From Coriobacteriaceae bacterium (GTDB lineage Bacteria; Actinomycetota; Coriobacteriia; Coriobacteriales; Coriobacteriaceae), in the NCBI GenBank assembly GCA_902364975.1, contig CABJFQ010000001.1:1-64000 (forward strand): a DNA stretch of 64,000 nucleotides. The letters run 5' to 3'. The notes beneath the pieces were generated by a model. It made no database searches. It was not told the origin of the DNA and saw only the letters and a list, made by a program, of their open reading frames with translations. Numbering within the stretch: the stretch's first letter is position 1; each line of letters begins with the position of its first letter. A program made the position numbers and the translations under genes. This document shows, piece by piece, positions 1 through 9,281 of this stretch.

Positions 1-34
1 CTCAATGTGTTCGGCTGAGATCGGAAATCAACCC
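1..34. mobile_element. end of a second IS copy, cut by the window edge
   Basis: These 34 bases are the exact reverse complement of 7706-7739, the left end of the IS30-family element further along. Identity stops at base 35, which marks an element boundary. A second copy in opposite orientation therefore probably lies just left of the window. Only its terminal inverted repeat is visible. Confidence 0.7.
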
Positions 35-101
35 GCGTGTCACAGCGGAGCTGATTCAGTTGAGATTGCCTGAACATTCCGCCCCTCTTTACGCCCTCGG
101 G

Positions 102-158
102 TATACTCAAAAGCTACTGATTCGATTTGATGCCCAGCAACAGCAGAGGGGATAGTAT
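102..158 (+). promoter_or_regulatory. probable promoter and ribosome site of asnB
   Basis: A -10-like hexamer TATACT lies at 102-107, and a purine-rich Shine-Dalgarno sequence AGAGGGG at 145-151 sits 7 bases before the asnB ATG. No convincing -35 was found. The IS end at 1-34 lies close upstream and could influence expression. Confidence 0.4.
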
Positions 159-2039
159 ATGTGCGGTTTTGTCGGTTTTGTCGGTGGGACGGATAACCAA
201 TCCGAGGTGCTCACCAAGATGATGGACCGCATCGTCCATCGCGGTCCCGACATGGGCGGTCAGTTTATCGACGGCCGCGTTGCCCTCGGCTTCCGCCGCC
301 TGTCGATCCTCGACCTGACCGAGGCTGGCGCTCAGCCCATGGCCAATGAGGACGGCAGCGTCGTCATTGTCTTCAACGGCGAGATCTACAACTTCCAAGA
401 ACTCCGTTCCGAGCTCGAGGCCAAGGGCTACAAGTTCCACTGCGGCGCCGACACCGAGAGCCTCCTGCACGGCTACGAGGAGTGGGGCGAGGCCGTCCTC
501 GATCGTTTGCGCGGTATGTACGCCTTCGTCATCTGGGACAAAAAGAAGAACAAGCTTTTTGGCGCCCGCGACATCTTTGGCATCAAGCCGCTTTACTACT
601 ATCCCATGGCCGATGCGGGCGACGGCGCTCCGGGCGTGCTCTTTGGTTCCGAGATCAAGAGCTTCCTGGACTACCCGCACTTCCACAAGGCGGTCAACAA
701 AAAGGCCCTGCGTCCGTATATGACGCTGCAGTATTCGGCAACCGAGGAGACGTTCTTCGAGGGTGTCTACAAGCTGCCGCCGGCGCACTACTTTACCGTC
801 GATATCCCGACCGGCAAGATGAACATCGAGCGCTACTGGGATTGCGATTACTCTGCCGTCGAGAAGCCGTTCGAAGAGTATGTTGATGAGCTGGACGAGG
901 TCGTGCACGAGAGCGTCGAGGCCCATCGCATCGCCGACGTTAAGGTCGCATCGTTCCTCTCCGGTGGCGTCGACTCCAGCTACATCGCTGCCTGCCTCAT
1001 GCCCGACAAGACTTTCTCGGTGGGCTTTGACTACAAGAACTTCAATGAGACCAACTACGCCAAAGAGCTTTCTGACAAGCTCGGCGTCGAGAACGTTCGC
1101 AAGATGATTACCGCCGACGAGTTCTTCGGCGCGCTCGAGGACATCCAGTATCACATGGACGAGCCGCAGTCCAACCTGTCGTCCGTGCCGCTGTGGTTCC
1201 TGGCCGAGATGGCGCGCAAAGACGTCACCGTCGTGCTTTCGGGCGAGGGCGCCGACGAGCTGTTTGGCGGCTATGCCTACTACGAGGACACGGTTCCGGT
1301 TCGCAAGTACAAAAAGATGGTGCCGCTGCCCATCCGTCGCGCGCTCGGAAACCTGGCGTTGCACATGCCGTACTTCAAGGGCCACAACTTCTTGGTCAAG
1401 GGTGCCGAGATTCCCGAGAAGTCGTTCCTGGGACAGGCTCTGGTGTGGCCGGAGCGCGAGGTCGATAGCGTGCTCAAGCCCGAGTACAACGCCGGCGACG
1501 GCGCCTTCGAACTCGCCGCTCCTATCTATGCGCGTGTGAAGGGCCAGCCCGAGCTGGTCAAGAAGCAGTACCTGGACATGAACATGTGGCTTCCGGGCGA
1601 TATTCTGCTTAAGGCCGACAAGATGTGCATGGCGCACTCCCTGGAGCTGCGCGTGCCCTTCCTGGATCGCAAAGTCATGGAGTTCGCCGAGCACATTCCC
1701 GATCGCTACCGCATCAACGAGAACGGCAACAAACAGGTACTCCGCCACGCTGCCAACAAGTCGCTGCCCGATGAGTGGGCCACCCGTCCCAAGGTGGGCT
1801 TCCCGGTGCCGATTGTCTACTGGCTGCGCGAGCAAAAGTGGTACGACTATGTCAAGGAGTACTTCACCGCGCCGTGGGCAAGCGAGTTCTTCGATACCGA
1901 CGAGCTCATGCACCTGCTCGATCTGCACTTTGCGGGCAAGGGCGATTTCCAGCGCAAGATCTATACGCCGCTCGTGTTCCTGGTGTGGTACAAGCGCTTC
2001 TTTATCGACGAGGACCAGCCCGCTGTTCAGGCTGCCTAG
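159..2039 (+). CDS. asnB: asparagine synthase (glutamine-hydrolysing)
   Basis: Converts aspartate, glutamine and ATP to asparagine and glutamate in the cytoplasm. The protein begins MCGFVGF, so Cys2 becomes the N-terminal nucleophile of a class II glutaminase domain (about residues 1-210). The synthase domain follows, with the pyrophosphate loop SGGVDSS at 268-274 and a later SGEGADELFGG block. At 626 aa it matches the family length. The ATG has a good AGAGGGG ribosome site. A hairpin with a T run follows the stop, so it is probably monocistronic. Confidence 0.95.
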   Translation: MCGFVGFVGGTDNQSEVLTKMMDRIVHRGPDMGGQFIDGRVALGFRRLSILDLTEAGAQPMANEDGSVVIVFNGEIYNFQELRSELEAKGYKFHCGADTESLLHGYEEWGEAVLDRLRGMYAFVIWDKKKNKLFGARDIFGIKPLYYYPMADAGDGAPGVLFGSEIKSFLDYPHFHKAVNKKALRPYMTLQYSATEETFFEGVYKLPPAHYFTVDIPTGKMNIERYWDCDYSAVEKPFEEYVDELDEVVHESVEAHRIADVKVASFLSGGVDSSYIAACLMPDKTFSVGFDYKNFNETNYAKELSDKLGVENVRKMITADEFFGALEDIQYHMDEPQSNLSSVPLWFLAEMARKDVTVVLSGEGADELFGGYAYYEDTVPVRKYKKMVPLPIRRALGNLALHMPYFKGHNFLVKGAEIPEKSFLGQALVWPEREVDSVLKPEYNAGDGAFELAAPIYARVKGQPELVKKQYLDMNMWLPGDILLKADKMCMAHSLELRVPFLDRKVMEFAEHIPDRYRINENGNKQVLRHAANKSLPDEWATRPKVGFPVPIVYWLREQKWYDYVKEYFTAPWASEFFDTDELMHLLDLHFAGKGDFQRKIYTPLVFLVWYKRFFIDEDQPAVQAA

Positions 2040-2064
2040 CCTCGGCTTACGAACGCCTGCGCGT

Positions 2065-2092
2065 AACGGCTCCTCCGGGAGCCGTTTTTGCG
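2065..2092 (+). terminator. rho-independent terminator after asnB
   Basis: A 9-bp stem (AACGGCTCC paired with GGAGCCGTT) with a short TCCG loop is followed by a run of T. It lies 26 bases after the asnB stop and before the murE-like gene. Confidence 0.85.
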
Positions 2093-2150
2093 TGGGTGCG
2101 TTTCAGTTACTATAAAACCGTCCCTGCCAAATGGCTGAGAAAGGTGAAAG

Positions 2151-3713
2151 ATGCACCATTCGGATTCCGCGACCGTGACCACGGTCGATACGCTTGCCAA
2201 GCTTCTCGATGTGTGCGGCGAGCTGCGCGCATCAGAGCAGGTTGACGAGCGTGCCGTGACCGGCTGCTCGTTTGATTCGCGCGCGGTCTCGGCAGGTGAC
2301 GTATTCTTTTGCAAAGGTGCTGCCTTTAAGCCCGCGTTTTTGAGCATGGCGCTCGATGCGGGCGCCGTCGCATTTGTGTGCGAGGAGTCGCTGGTCGAGT
2401 CTCTGGAGCCGCTGGCGAAGGAGAGCGGTGCTGCGATGCTGGTTGTTGATAGTGTTCGCACGGCCATGGCCCTGTTGCCGCCGGAGGTCTACGACCGTCC
2501 CGACCACGACGTCAAGATCGTGGGCATCACCGGTACCAAGGGAAAGACCACGGCCGCTTTTATGCTCCAGTCCATCATCAAAGCGGCGGGCGAGTCCTGC
2601 GGCATGATCGGCTCAGTGAACACCGACGATGGTATCGAGTGCTACGAGAGCACCAATACTACGCCCGAGGCCCCCGAGGTCTGGCGCCATATCGCCAACT
2701 GCCGCACGTCCGGTCGCCAGTCCATGGTCATGGAGGTATCGAGCCAGGCGCTCAAGTACCAACGCGTCGAGAATCTGCCGTTTGACGTGGCGTGCTTCCT
2801 CAACATCGGCCGCGACCACATCTCGCCGATCGAACACCCCACGTTTGAGGATTATTTTGAGAGCAAACTCAGGATCTTTGACCAGGCAAAGACCGCCGTG
2901 GTGAATCTGGGCACCGAAGAGGTCGACCGTGTGCTGGAGGCAGCGTCGACGGCCGAGCGCTTGGTGACCGTTGGCGTCGAGCATCCCGAGGCAAGCCTGT
3001 GGGCGGGCGACGTACGCATGGTCGGCTTTAGCATCGAGTTCAACTTGCATGGCCTGTGTGCCGGTGAGTCCGAGGCGGGGGAGAAGGTCCTGCTGGGCAT
3101 TGCGGGAGACTTTAACGTGGAGAACGCGCTGGTCGCTATCGCCGCTGCGCGCGAGATCGGCATCGGTATCGATGCCATCAAGAAGGGCCTCTCCAAGCTG
3201 CGTGTGCCGGGCCGCATGGAGGTCGTGGAGTCGAAGGACGGCCGCGTGATCTGCGTCGTCGACTATGCACACAACCAGCTTTCGTTCCGCTCGCTTTTCT
3301 CGTCGGTGAAGCGCGCGTTTCCCGTCAGCCCGGTCATCGCAGTGTTTGGCGCTGCCGGCGGCAAGGCGCAGGAGCGCCGCGAGCAGCTTCCACGCGAGGC
3401 CGCACCGTATTCCGACCTAATGATCTTTGCCAATGAGGACCCGGCTCACGAGGACCCGATGAAGGTCTGTCGCGAGCTTGCCGAGCATGTTCCCGACGAT
3501 ACGCCGAACAAGATCATCCTCGATCGCGAAGCCGCTGTGCATGCGGCGTTCAAGGCGGCGCGCGAGGAGTACGTCAACCCCGATGCCCCCACCATTGTCT
3601 TGCTGCTGGCAAAGGGTGACGAGGAGCTCATGCACGTGGGCGACGAGTTCGTGCCCATCGAGAGCGACCTTTCGTTGGCCAATCGCCTGATCGATGTTAC
3701 CCAGTTTGACTAA
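2151..3713 (+). CDS. murE: Mur ligase, MurE family (UDP-MurNAc-tripeptide synthetase)
   Basis: Adds the third, diamino residue to UDP-MurNAc-L-Ala-D-Glu in peptidoglycan synthesis. The N-terminal substrate domain (about 1-115, with SFDSRAV) precedes the Mur ATP loop GITGTKGKTT, whose GTKGKTT is at 128-134. A central domain carries the TPEAPE and EVSSQAL blocks, and the C-terminal domain carries VDYAHN. The position of the DAP-selecting DNPR motif reads NEDPAHEDP (428-436), closer to the DNPAxDDP pattern of Lys-type enzymes. This suggests a substrate other than meso-DAP. The start follows AAGGTG. It stands away from a division cluster, so it could be a second MurE-like paralogue. Confidence 0.85.
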   Translation: MHHSDSATVTTVDTLAKLLDVCGELRASEQVDERAVTGCSFDSRAVSAGDVFFCKGAAFKPAFLSMALDAGAVAFVCEESLVESLEPLAKESGAAMLVVDSVRTAMALLPPEVYDRPDHDVKIVGITGTKGKTTAAFMLQSIIKAAGESCGMIGSVNTDDGIECYESTNTTPEAPEVWRHIANCRTSGRQSMVMEVSSQALKYQRVENLPFDVACFLNIGRDHISPIEHPTFEDYFESKLRIFDQAKTAVVNLGTEEVDRVLEAASTAERLVTVGVEHPEASLWAGDVRMVGFSIEFNLHGLCAGESEAGEKVLLGIAGDFNVENALVAIAAAREIGIGIDAIKKGLSKLRVPGRMEVVESKDGRVICVVDYAHNQLSFRSLFSSVKRAFPVSPVIAVFGAAGGKAQERREQLPREAAPYSDLMIFANEDPAHEDPMKVCRELAEHVPDDTPNKIILDREAAVHAAFKAAREEYVNPDAPTIVLLLAKGDEELMHVGDEFVPIESDLSLANRLIDVTQFD

Positions 3714-3820
3714 TGAACCATGATGGCGGCGGCGCCCTGAGTGCGTTGTCGCCATAAGCGTGTTCCCTCAATCAAAACATGCCGTCCAAGTCCAAACCCT
3801 TCTACGTAAACGGAGTAACC

Positions 3821-4732
3821 ATGTCCCACAACACCCTGCCGACCGTTGCCGAGCTTTCGGGCGAGATGCGCGAGCGCTTGGCTAAGGTCAAGTACGTCTT
3901 TACCGACCTGGATGCCACGATGCTCGCGCCCGGCTCGTGTGTGCTGCGCGACAACGACGGCAACCCCTCGACCAAACTCGTCGAGGCCGTCGTGGCGCTC
4001 GCTCGCGCTGGTATTCAGGTGGTTCCCACCTCGGGCCGCAACCGTACCATGATCCACGAGGACGCGCGCGTGCTCGGCCTCAACTCCTACATTGGTGAGA
4101 TGGGCGGCCTGGTCATGTACGACCTCAAAGCCAACGATTGGGAGTATCTGACCGGTGACATGCCTTACGACCCCGCCTGCGGCCTTACTCCGCACCAGGT
4201 GATCGAACAGACCGGCGTGTGCGAGAAGATCCTTGCCCGCTGGCCGCACAAGATCGAGTACCACAACGACATGTCGACCGGCTACAAATACCGTGAGGTC
4301 ACCGTCGGTATGCGCGGCGATGTGCCCGACAATGAGGTTCAGGCCATCCTGGACGAGGCCGGCTGCGGCCTGGTGTGGGCCTGTAACGGTCACCTGACGC
4401 ATCTGTCCAAGCCGACGACGCTCGAGCTCGATCGCGTCGAGGACGGTCGCGCATTCAACATCAACCCCGCGGGCCTCAACAAAGGCGTCGCCATTGCGCG
4501 CTTCTGCGAGCACCTGGGGATCGAGCGCGAGGAGACGCTCGCGCTCGGCGATTCCGAGTCCGACTTCTACATGGCCGATCACGTGGGCACGTTCTGCCTG
4601 GTCGAGAATGGCCTGACGAGCGCCGGCGCGCCCGAGTTCCTGGCTGCTTGCGAGAACGCTTTCGTTACGCGTGGCAAAATTGTCGACGGTTGGGCGGCGA
4701 CGGCAGAGCTGCTGGTCGCGGCGCGTTCGTAG
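3821..4732 (+). CDS. HAD-superfamily phosphatase, Cof-like
   Basis: Predicted cytoplasmic phosphatase of the haloacid dehalogenase superfamily. Motif I is DLDAT (Asp29 and Asp31) instead of the usual DxDGT, a Ser/Thr-rich motif II follows (PTSGRN), and the late motif GDSESDF supplies the acidic metal ligands. The large C2-type cap is typical of Cof/SPP enzymes acting on sugar phosphates or nucleotides. The ATG at 3821 is preferred over an in-frame ATG 42 bases upstream because CGGAG lies just ahead of it. Substrate unknown. Confidence 0.8.
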   Translation: MSHNTLPTVAELSGEMRERLAKVKYVFTDLDATMLAPGSCVLRDNDGNPSTKLVEAVVALARAGIQVVPTSGRNRTMIHEDARVLGLNSYIGEMGGLVMYDLKANDWEYLTGDMPYDPACGLTPHQVIEQTGVCEKILARWPHKIEYHNDMSTGYKYREVTVGMRGDVPDNEVQAILDEAGCGLVWACNGHLTHLSKPTTLELDRVEDGRAFNINPAGLNKGVAIARFCEHLGIEREETLALGDSESDFYMADHVGTFCLVENGLTSAGAPEFLAACENAFVTRGKIVDGWAATAELLVAARS

Positions 4733-4780
4733 CGCGCCGCCGCACTTGGACATGTCTTTTCGAGAGAGACTGGTGAGGTA

Positions 4781-5665
4781 ATGTCCGATATCGAGAATCC
4801 GGCAGGCGACACGCGCCCGATTGGCGTGTTCGATTCTGGTTTGGGCGGTCTGACGGTTGCGCGCGCGATTGCGACGGCGCTGCCGCACGAGTCCGTCTAC
4901 TACTTTGGCGACACCAAGCGCTGCCCCTACGGCACCCGCACCGAGGATGAAGTGCGCTCGTTTGCGTTGCAGGCGGGTCGTTGGCTTTCGAAGCACGACG
5001 TCAAGATTATGGTCATCGCCTGCAACACGGCGACCGCTGCGGCCTTGCGTCTGGCCCAGCAGGTGCTCGACGTTCCCGTGATCGGCGTGATCGCGCCGGG
5101 TGCCCGTGCGGCAATCAACAGCACGCGTACGCGTCGCGTGGGCGTGCTCGCCACCAACCTCACCATTCGCTCGGGCGCCTACACGCGCGCCATTCAGGAT
5201 CTAGATGCCGGCGTCGATGTATACGGCTGTCCTGCCTCGAGCTTTGTCGAGGTTGTCGAACACGAGCTCGCCTCGGGCGCGCATCTGCAAGAGCAGTGGC
5301 TTGAGAACGAGGACATCTTCGATACGCCTGCCGTGCGTGCGCTGGTGGGTGCCACGGTTGAGCCGCTGCGCGACCACGGTATCGATACCGTGGTGCTCGG
5401 CTGTACGCATTTTCCGCTGTTGGTGGGACCTATCCGGCATGCGCTGGGGCCTGGGGTGCGCGTCGTGAGTTCCGCCGAGGAGACCACGCGCGAGCTGACC
5501 GATATCCTCACGCGCCGCGAGCAGCTGGCGGGCGACGCCGCCGAGCCGCAGCATCGTTTTGCCACGACGGCCGATAACATTGCCGAGTTTGCGGTGGCGG
5601 GCAGCTTTATCTTTGGCCAGCCGCTCAAGAGCATTGAGCATATCGATATCGACGAACTGAAATAG
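4781..5665 (+). CDS. murI: glutamate racemase
   Basis: Interconverts L- and D-glutamate to supply D-Glu for peptidoglycan. The N-terminal block GVFDSGLGGLTV is diagnostic. The two catalytic cysteines lie in ACNTAT (Cys81) and GCTHFPLL (Cys208). At 294 aa it is slightly longer than average because of a short N-terminal extension. It follows the HAD gene by about 50 bases and precedes rph, rdgB and dtd on the same strand. The murI-rph-rdgB order is common in Gram-positives, which supports one transcript. Confidence 0.95.
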   Translation: MSDIENPAGDTRPIGVFDSGLGGLTVARAIATALPHESVYYFGDTKRCPYGTRTEDEVRSFALQAGRWLSKHDVKIMVIACNTATAAALRLAQQVLDVPVIGVIAPGARAAINSTRTRRVGVLATNLTIRSGAYTRAIQDLDAGVDVYGCPASSFVEVVEHELASGAHLQEQWLENEDIFDTPAVRALVGATVEPLRDHGIDTVVLGCTHFPLLVGPIRHALGPGVRVVSSAEETTRELTDILTRREQLAGDAAEPQHRFATTADNIAEFAVAGSFIFGQPLKSIEHIDIDELK

Positions 5666-5720
5666 ATATAAGGTCACCGACCAAAGGCCCACCTTCACCT
5701 TTTGCCGAAAGGATATTTCT

Positions 5721-6446
5721 ATGGAGTATATGCAGGTCAACCGCGCCAACGGCCGCGCCGCCAACGAGTTGCGCCCCGTTAAGCTCACCCGTGGCGTCAT
5801 GAAGCACGCCCACGGCTCGTGTTTGGCCGAGTTCGGCGACACGCGCGTGCTGTGCGCCGCCACTATCGAGGAGGGCGTGCCGGGCTGGCGAAAGGGAGCT
5901 AAGGCCGGCTGGGTGACCGCGGAATACGCCATGCTGCCGGCGTCGACCGGCAAGCGCTGCAAGCGCGAGCACGCCAACCGCAAGGGTCGCTCCATGGAGA
6001 TCGAGCGCCTCATTGGTCGCAGCCTGCGTACCGTCGTCAACATGAAGGCGCTCGGCGAGTACACCGTCACCGTCGACTGCGACGTGATCCAGGCCGATGG
6101 CGGTACGCGTACGACGAGCATTACCGGCGCCTGGGTGGCGCTGCACGACGCCCTTGCCATGTGGGTCGAGGCAGGCAAGATCGAGCGCATCCCGCTTACC
6201 GGCCAGGTTGCCGCGATTTCTATGGGTGTCGTCGACGGCAGCACCCTGCTCGACCTCGATTATTCCGAGGACAGCCATGCCGAGGTCGACATGAACCTCG
6301 TCGCCACCGATACCGGTGAGATGATCGAGCTCCAGGGTACCGGCGAGCAGGCGCCCTTTGACCGTAAGCGCCTCAACGCCTTGCTCGACCTGGGCGACAA
6401 GGGTATCGCCGAGCTCATCGAGCTCCAGTGCCAAGCCCTCGCCTAA
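5721..6446 (+). CDS. rph: ribonuclease PH
   Basis: Phosphorolytic 3'-5' exoribonuclease that trims tRNA 3' ends. The protein (241 aa, standard length) has the N-terminal RANGRAANELRPV block, the GDTRVLCAATIEEGVP phosphate-site region and the conserved arginine-rich segment around RCKREHANRKGRS. The start is set by AAAGGA seven bases ahead of the ATG. It lies between murI and rdgB. A palindromic repeat directly follows the stop and may terminate or process the transcript. Confidence 0.95.
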   Translation: MEYMQVNRANGRAANELRPVKLTRGVMKHAHGSCLAEFGDTRVLCAATIEEGVPGWRKGAKAGWVTAEYAMLPASTGKRCKREHANRKGRSMEIERLIGRSLRTVVNMKALGEYTVTVDCDVIQADGGTRTTSITGAWVALHDALAMWVEAGKIERIPLTGQVAAISMGVVDGSTLLDLDYSEDSHAEVDMNLVATDTGEMIELQGTGEQAPFDRKRLNALLDLGDKGIAELIELQCQALA

Positions 6447-6485
6447 CCTGCCAAAAAGGGACAGGTTTATTTTGGTAGGTTTTAT
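6446..6485. repeat. dispersed palindrome, family C copy 1
   Basis: A hairpin-forming element with arms near AACCTGCCA and TGGTAGGTT, and GGGACAGG in its centre. The reverse complement of 30157-30198 matches it almost base for base, so it is one of at least two dispersed copies. It begins at the rph stop codon and has no T run typical of a simple terminator. Confidence 0.65.
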
Positions 6486-6589
6486 CTGCGGAGACGTCTA
6501 GACACAAGACTGCCGTTGATTGAGAGGGGAGAGGCAGAGGCCCTCGTCGCCCTCGGCGCGGCATTGCTATAGAGACAAGGAGACCACTC

Positions 6590-7231
6590 ATGGCACTTGA
6601 GAAGATCGACATCGACACCCTCGACCCCGCGGCGACCATCGTCGTGGCAACCGGAAACGCTCATAAGCTCACCGAGATCGAGGCCATTTTGGGCAAGGTT
6701 ATGCCCGAGGTTCGCTTTGTGGCGCTCGGCCAGCTGGGCGATTTTGAGGACCCCGAGGAAAACGGCACGACGTTTTTGGAGAACGCCATCATCAAGGCGC
6801 AGGCTGCGGTTGAGGAGACGGGCCTTATGGCCATTGCCGACGATTCGGGCTTGGTCGTTGATGCCCTGGACGGCGAGCCTGGCGTGTATAGCGCGCGCTA
6901 TGCGGGCGTGCACGGAGACGATGCCGCCAACAATGCCAAGCTGCTCGTTAACCTGGAAGGTGTGGCCGACGAGGACCGCACTGCGCGCTTTATGAGCGTC
7001 GTTGCGCTTATCGACACGGACGGTTTGGTCACCTATGGTGAGGGCGCCTGCGAGGGCGTTATCGCACACGAGGGCCGCGGCGATCACGGCTTTGGCTACG
7101 ACCCGCTGTTCCTGCCGGTCGATACGCCGGGCAAGACTATGGCCGAGCTCACAGCGGACGAGAAGAACGCCATCAGCCATCGTTTCCATGCACTCGAGCA
7201 CCTGTCCGCCAAACTCACGGGCGAGGAGTAG
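6590..7231 (+). CDS. rdgB: XTP/dITP diphosphatase (Ham1/RdgB)
   Basis: Hydrolyses non-canonical purine triphosphates (dITP, XTP) to monophosphates, cleaning the nucleotide pool. Visible family motifs are VVATGNAHKLTEI near the N-terminus, ADDSGLVVDALDGEPGVYSARYAG in the middle and HGFGYDPLFLP later. The 213-aa length is normal apart from a short N-terminal extension. AAGGAG precedes the ATG. Only 3 bases separate it from dtd, indicating translational coupling. Confidence 0.93.
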   Translation: MALEKIDIDTLDPAATIVVATGNAHKLTEIEAILGKVMPEVRFVALGQLGDFEDPEENGTTFLENAIIKAQAAVEETGLMAIADDSGLVVDALDGEPGVYSARYAGVHGDDAANNAKLLVNLEGVADEDRTARFMSVVALIDTDGLVTYGEGACEGVIAHEGRGDHGFGYDPLFLPVDTPGKTMAELTADEKNAISHRFHALEHLSAKLTGEE

Positions 7232-7234
7232 GCC

Positions 7235-7681
7235 GTGCGCGCGGTGGTGCAGCGCGTGCTCAACGCCGGCGTGACGGTCGACGGCGAGTGCGTGGGCCGC
7301 ATTGGGCGCGGCTATCTGGTATTGCTGGGTGTGGGCCATGGCGATACGCGTGCCGAGGCCGATAAACTATGGGGCAAGCTCCGTGGGCTGCGTATCAACG
7401 AGGACGAGAACGGCAAGACTAACTTGGCGCTTGCCGATGTCGACGGCGAGGTGCTCGTGGTGTCGCAGTTTACGCTGTTTGCCGATTGCCGCCACGGCCG
7501 TCGTCCGTCGTTTACGGATGCTGGCGCGCCCGATGTCGCCAACGAGCTTTATGAGTACTTTCTGACGCTCGTCGCCCAGGACGTCGACCACGTGGCGCAC
7601 GGCATCTTTGGCGCCGACATGAAAGTCGACCTGGTCAACGACGGCCCGTTCACCATTGTCCTCGATACCGACAATCTGTAA
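7235..7681 (+). CDS. dtd: D-aminoacyl-tRNA deacylase
   Basis: Removes D-amino acids (and mischarged glycine) from tRNA. The start is GTG, giving the classic MRAVVQRV N-terminus, and lies 3 bases after the rdgB stop. The protein has the VSQFTLFAD block with its catalytic Thr and the C-terminal NDGPFTI block corresponding to the cross-subunit proline motif. Its 148 aa match the family. It is the last gene before the IS element, whose boundary lies about 25 bases after the stop. Confidence 0.94.
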   Translation: MRAVVQRVLNAGVTVDGECVGRIGRGYLVLLGVGHGDTRAEADKLWGKLRGLRINEDENGKTNLALADVDGEVLVVSQFTLFADCRHGRRPSFTDAGAPDVANELYEYFLTLVAQDVDHVAHGIFGADMKVDLVNDGPFTIVLDTDNL

Positions 7682-7766
7682 GTAGCCTAATTAGCTGATT
7701 TATTTGGGTTGATTTCCGATCTCAGCCGAACACATTGAGCAAATAGGCCGTTCCCGCACCTAGCCG

Positions 7767-7805
7767 AACGCCCCCGCGGCCCCTCCCGGGGCCCGGGGGC
7801 GCCGT
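7767..7805. terminator. GC-rich hairpin inside the IS left end
   Basis: CGCCCCCG pairs with CGGGGGCG around an inner CCC/GGG stem, followed by GCCGTTTT on the + strand. It could stop transcription entering from dtd or mark the end of the transposase message. No experimental proof is implied. Confidence 0.45.
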
Positions 7806-7935
7806 TTTCCCAGTTGAAGGAACGGTGGAGATGTGTTTCGATGGGTCCGGTGGCCATGCTCCGCCCGCCGCCCGGCGCCTCTTCCCAGACTCAGCCGAAC
7901 GGTCGGTTCCGTCTATTCCGTTTTTCCCTTTCAGG

Positions 7936-9228
7936 CTAGGCCAGCGGGGCATCGCCCCTTTCCTCGCGCGCCCGCTCGATGAGCCGCGGCGTCAGGTCGA
8001 GCTCGCCGACGGGCACGTCCTCCACGCCGTACGCATCCAGCAGCGCCGCCGCGTCGCCGCCGAGCATCGCCCGGAAGGCGCGGGCGGGCGTCGCGAAGCC
8101 GAGCGCGCCGCGCGGCTCGGAGTTCACGTGCGACATGGCGAGCGACAGGTCCGCCGGGGCCAGCCGGTCGAACCTGAGGCCGCGGCCCTTGGGCAGCAGC
8201 TTCCTGATCTCGACGTGGTTGCGCTCGCAGGCGCCCTTCTGGTCGCTGCGCCCGGGGTCGCAGTAGAACAGCCTCGTCTCGCCCGGCCCCTCGCCGATCA
8301 GCCCGGCGATCGCGCCCTCGTCGGAGAACTCGGCGCCGTTGTCGGTGAGCACGGCGCGGAACACGCGGCGCGTCCCGTCGGCGCCGAGGACCGCCCGGAC
8401 GCCCTCCAGGGCGCCCGCGACGCACCCGGCGGTCTTCTCCTCCAGCGGCAGCGCGAGCTGGAGCCTGCTGGGGCGGTGCAGCAGCGTGAGCAGGCAGGCG
8501 GAGTCCTCCCGCGCGCCCTCGACGGTGTCCATCTCCCAGGCCGCGGCGCACGCGTCCTCCCCGAGGGCGAGGAACGCGGCATGCGACCTGCGGGCGGAGT
8601 GGCGGGTCGCCGCCCGGCCCGCGGCGCGCTTCCTCGGCCTGTAGCCGACCTTGCGCCTGAGCTCCATGCTGGTCATGCCGTCGTAGCCCGCCGAGACCCA
8701 GCGGTAGATGGTCGACGGCGACAGGTCCACCGGGCCGCCGTTGCGCGCCGCCATCTGCTCGGGCGACAGCCCCCGGCGCAGGCAGTCCCTTATCGCCTCC
8801 AGCCTGGCCGCCGCGGCGGGCTCGTCGGCGTCTATCCCGCGCCTGGACGAGACGAGGACCGAGTCGGCGCACAGCTGCGCGGCCCGGGCCTCGTAGAAGA
8901 CGTGCGGGCGGCGCTTGCAGCCGATCGCGCGGTACCGCCCGCACCCGTTGCAGCAGCGCGGCCACGCGGCCAGGCGCGGGCAGGCAGCCGACAGGTCGGC
9001 GGAGGCGTCCACGCGCTCGCCGCGCCTGGCCTTCGGCGCCGTCACGAACCTGTGCGACGCCACCTCGGCGCTCACCGTCGAGGGCGACCTGCCCAGCTCC
9101 CTCGCGATCTCCCTGCACGACGCCCTGCGCTCCAGCATCCTCTGGACCGTGTCCCGCTCGTGCCTCGTGAGCCTTCCGTAGGCCCTCGGGACCGCCCTTG
9201 CGGAGCCCCTTTTCTTCTTTCCGGACAT
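7936..9228 (-). CDS. IS30-family transposase
   Basis: DDE transposase of 430 aa. The N-terminal part has a helix-turn-helix typical of the family (RLTRHERDTVQRMLERR then SCREIARELGRSPSTVS), a Cys-rich segment, and a second HTH (RRGLSPEQMA) before the catalytic core. Catalytic acidic residues are visible in WEMDTVEG, LTDNGAEF and CERNHVEIRK. The reading frame is intact, so the element may be active. Very high GC in third positions gives long spurious frames on the opposite strand. Confidence 0.88.
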   Translation of the reverse strand: MSGKKKRGSARAVPRAYGRLTRHERDTVQRMLERRASCREIARELGRSPSTVSAEVASHRFVTAPKARRGERVDASADLSAACPRLAAWPRCCNGCGRYRAIGCKRRPHVFYEARAAQLCADSVLVSSRRGIDADEPAAAARLEAIRDCLRRGLSPEQMAARNGGPVDLSPSTIYRWVSAGYDGMTSMELRRKVGYRPRKRAAGRAATRHSARRSHAAFLALGEDACAAAWEMDTVEGAREDSACLLTLLHRPSRLQLALPLEEKTAGCVAGALEGVRAVLGADGTRRVFRAVLTDNGAEFSDEGAIAGLIGEGPGETRLFYCDPGRSDQKGACERNHVEIRKLLPKGRGLRFDRLAPADLSLAMSHVNSEPRGALGFATPARAFRAMLGGDAAALLDAYGVEDVPVGELDLTPRLIERAREERGDAPLA

Positions 9229-9281
9229 GCCGTCCTCCGATCTCCCGGGGCCGGCCGGTCCGGCCCTCAGGGTATCGGATT

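Noticed and set aside
114..1928. 604-codon open frame antisense to asnB
   Set aside because: A shadow of high-GC codon use; no ribosome site and no recognisable protein, while asnB is certain.
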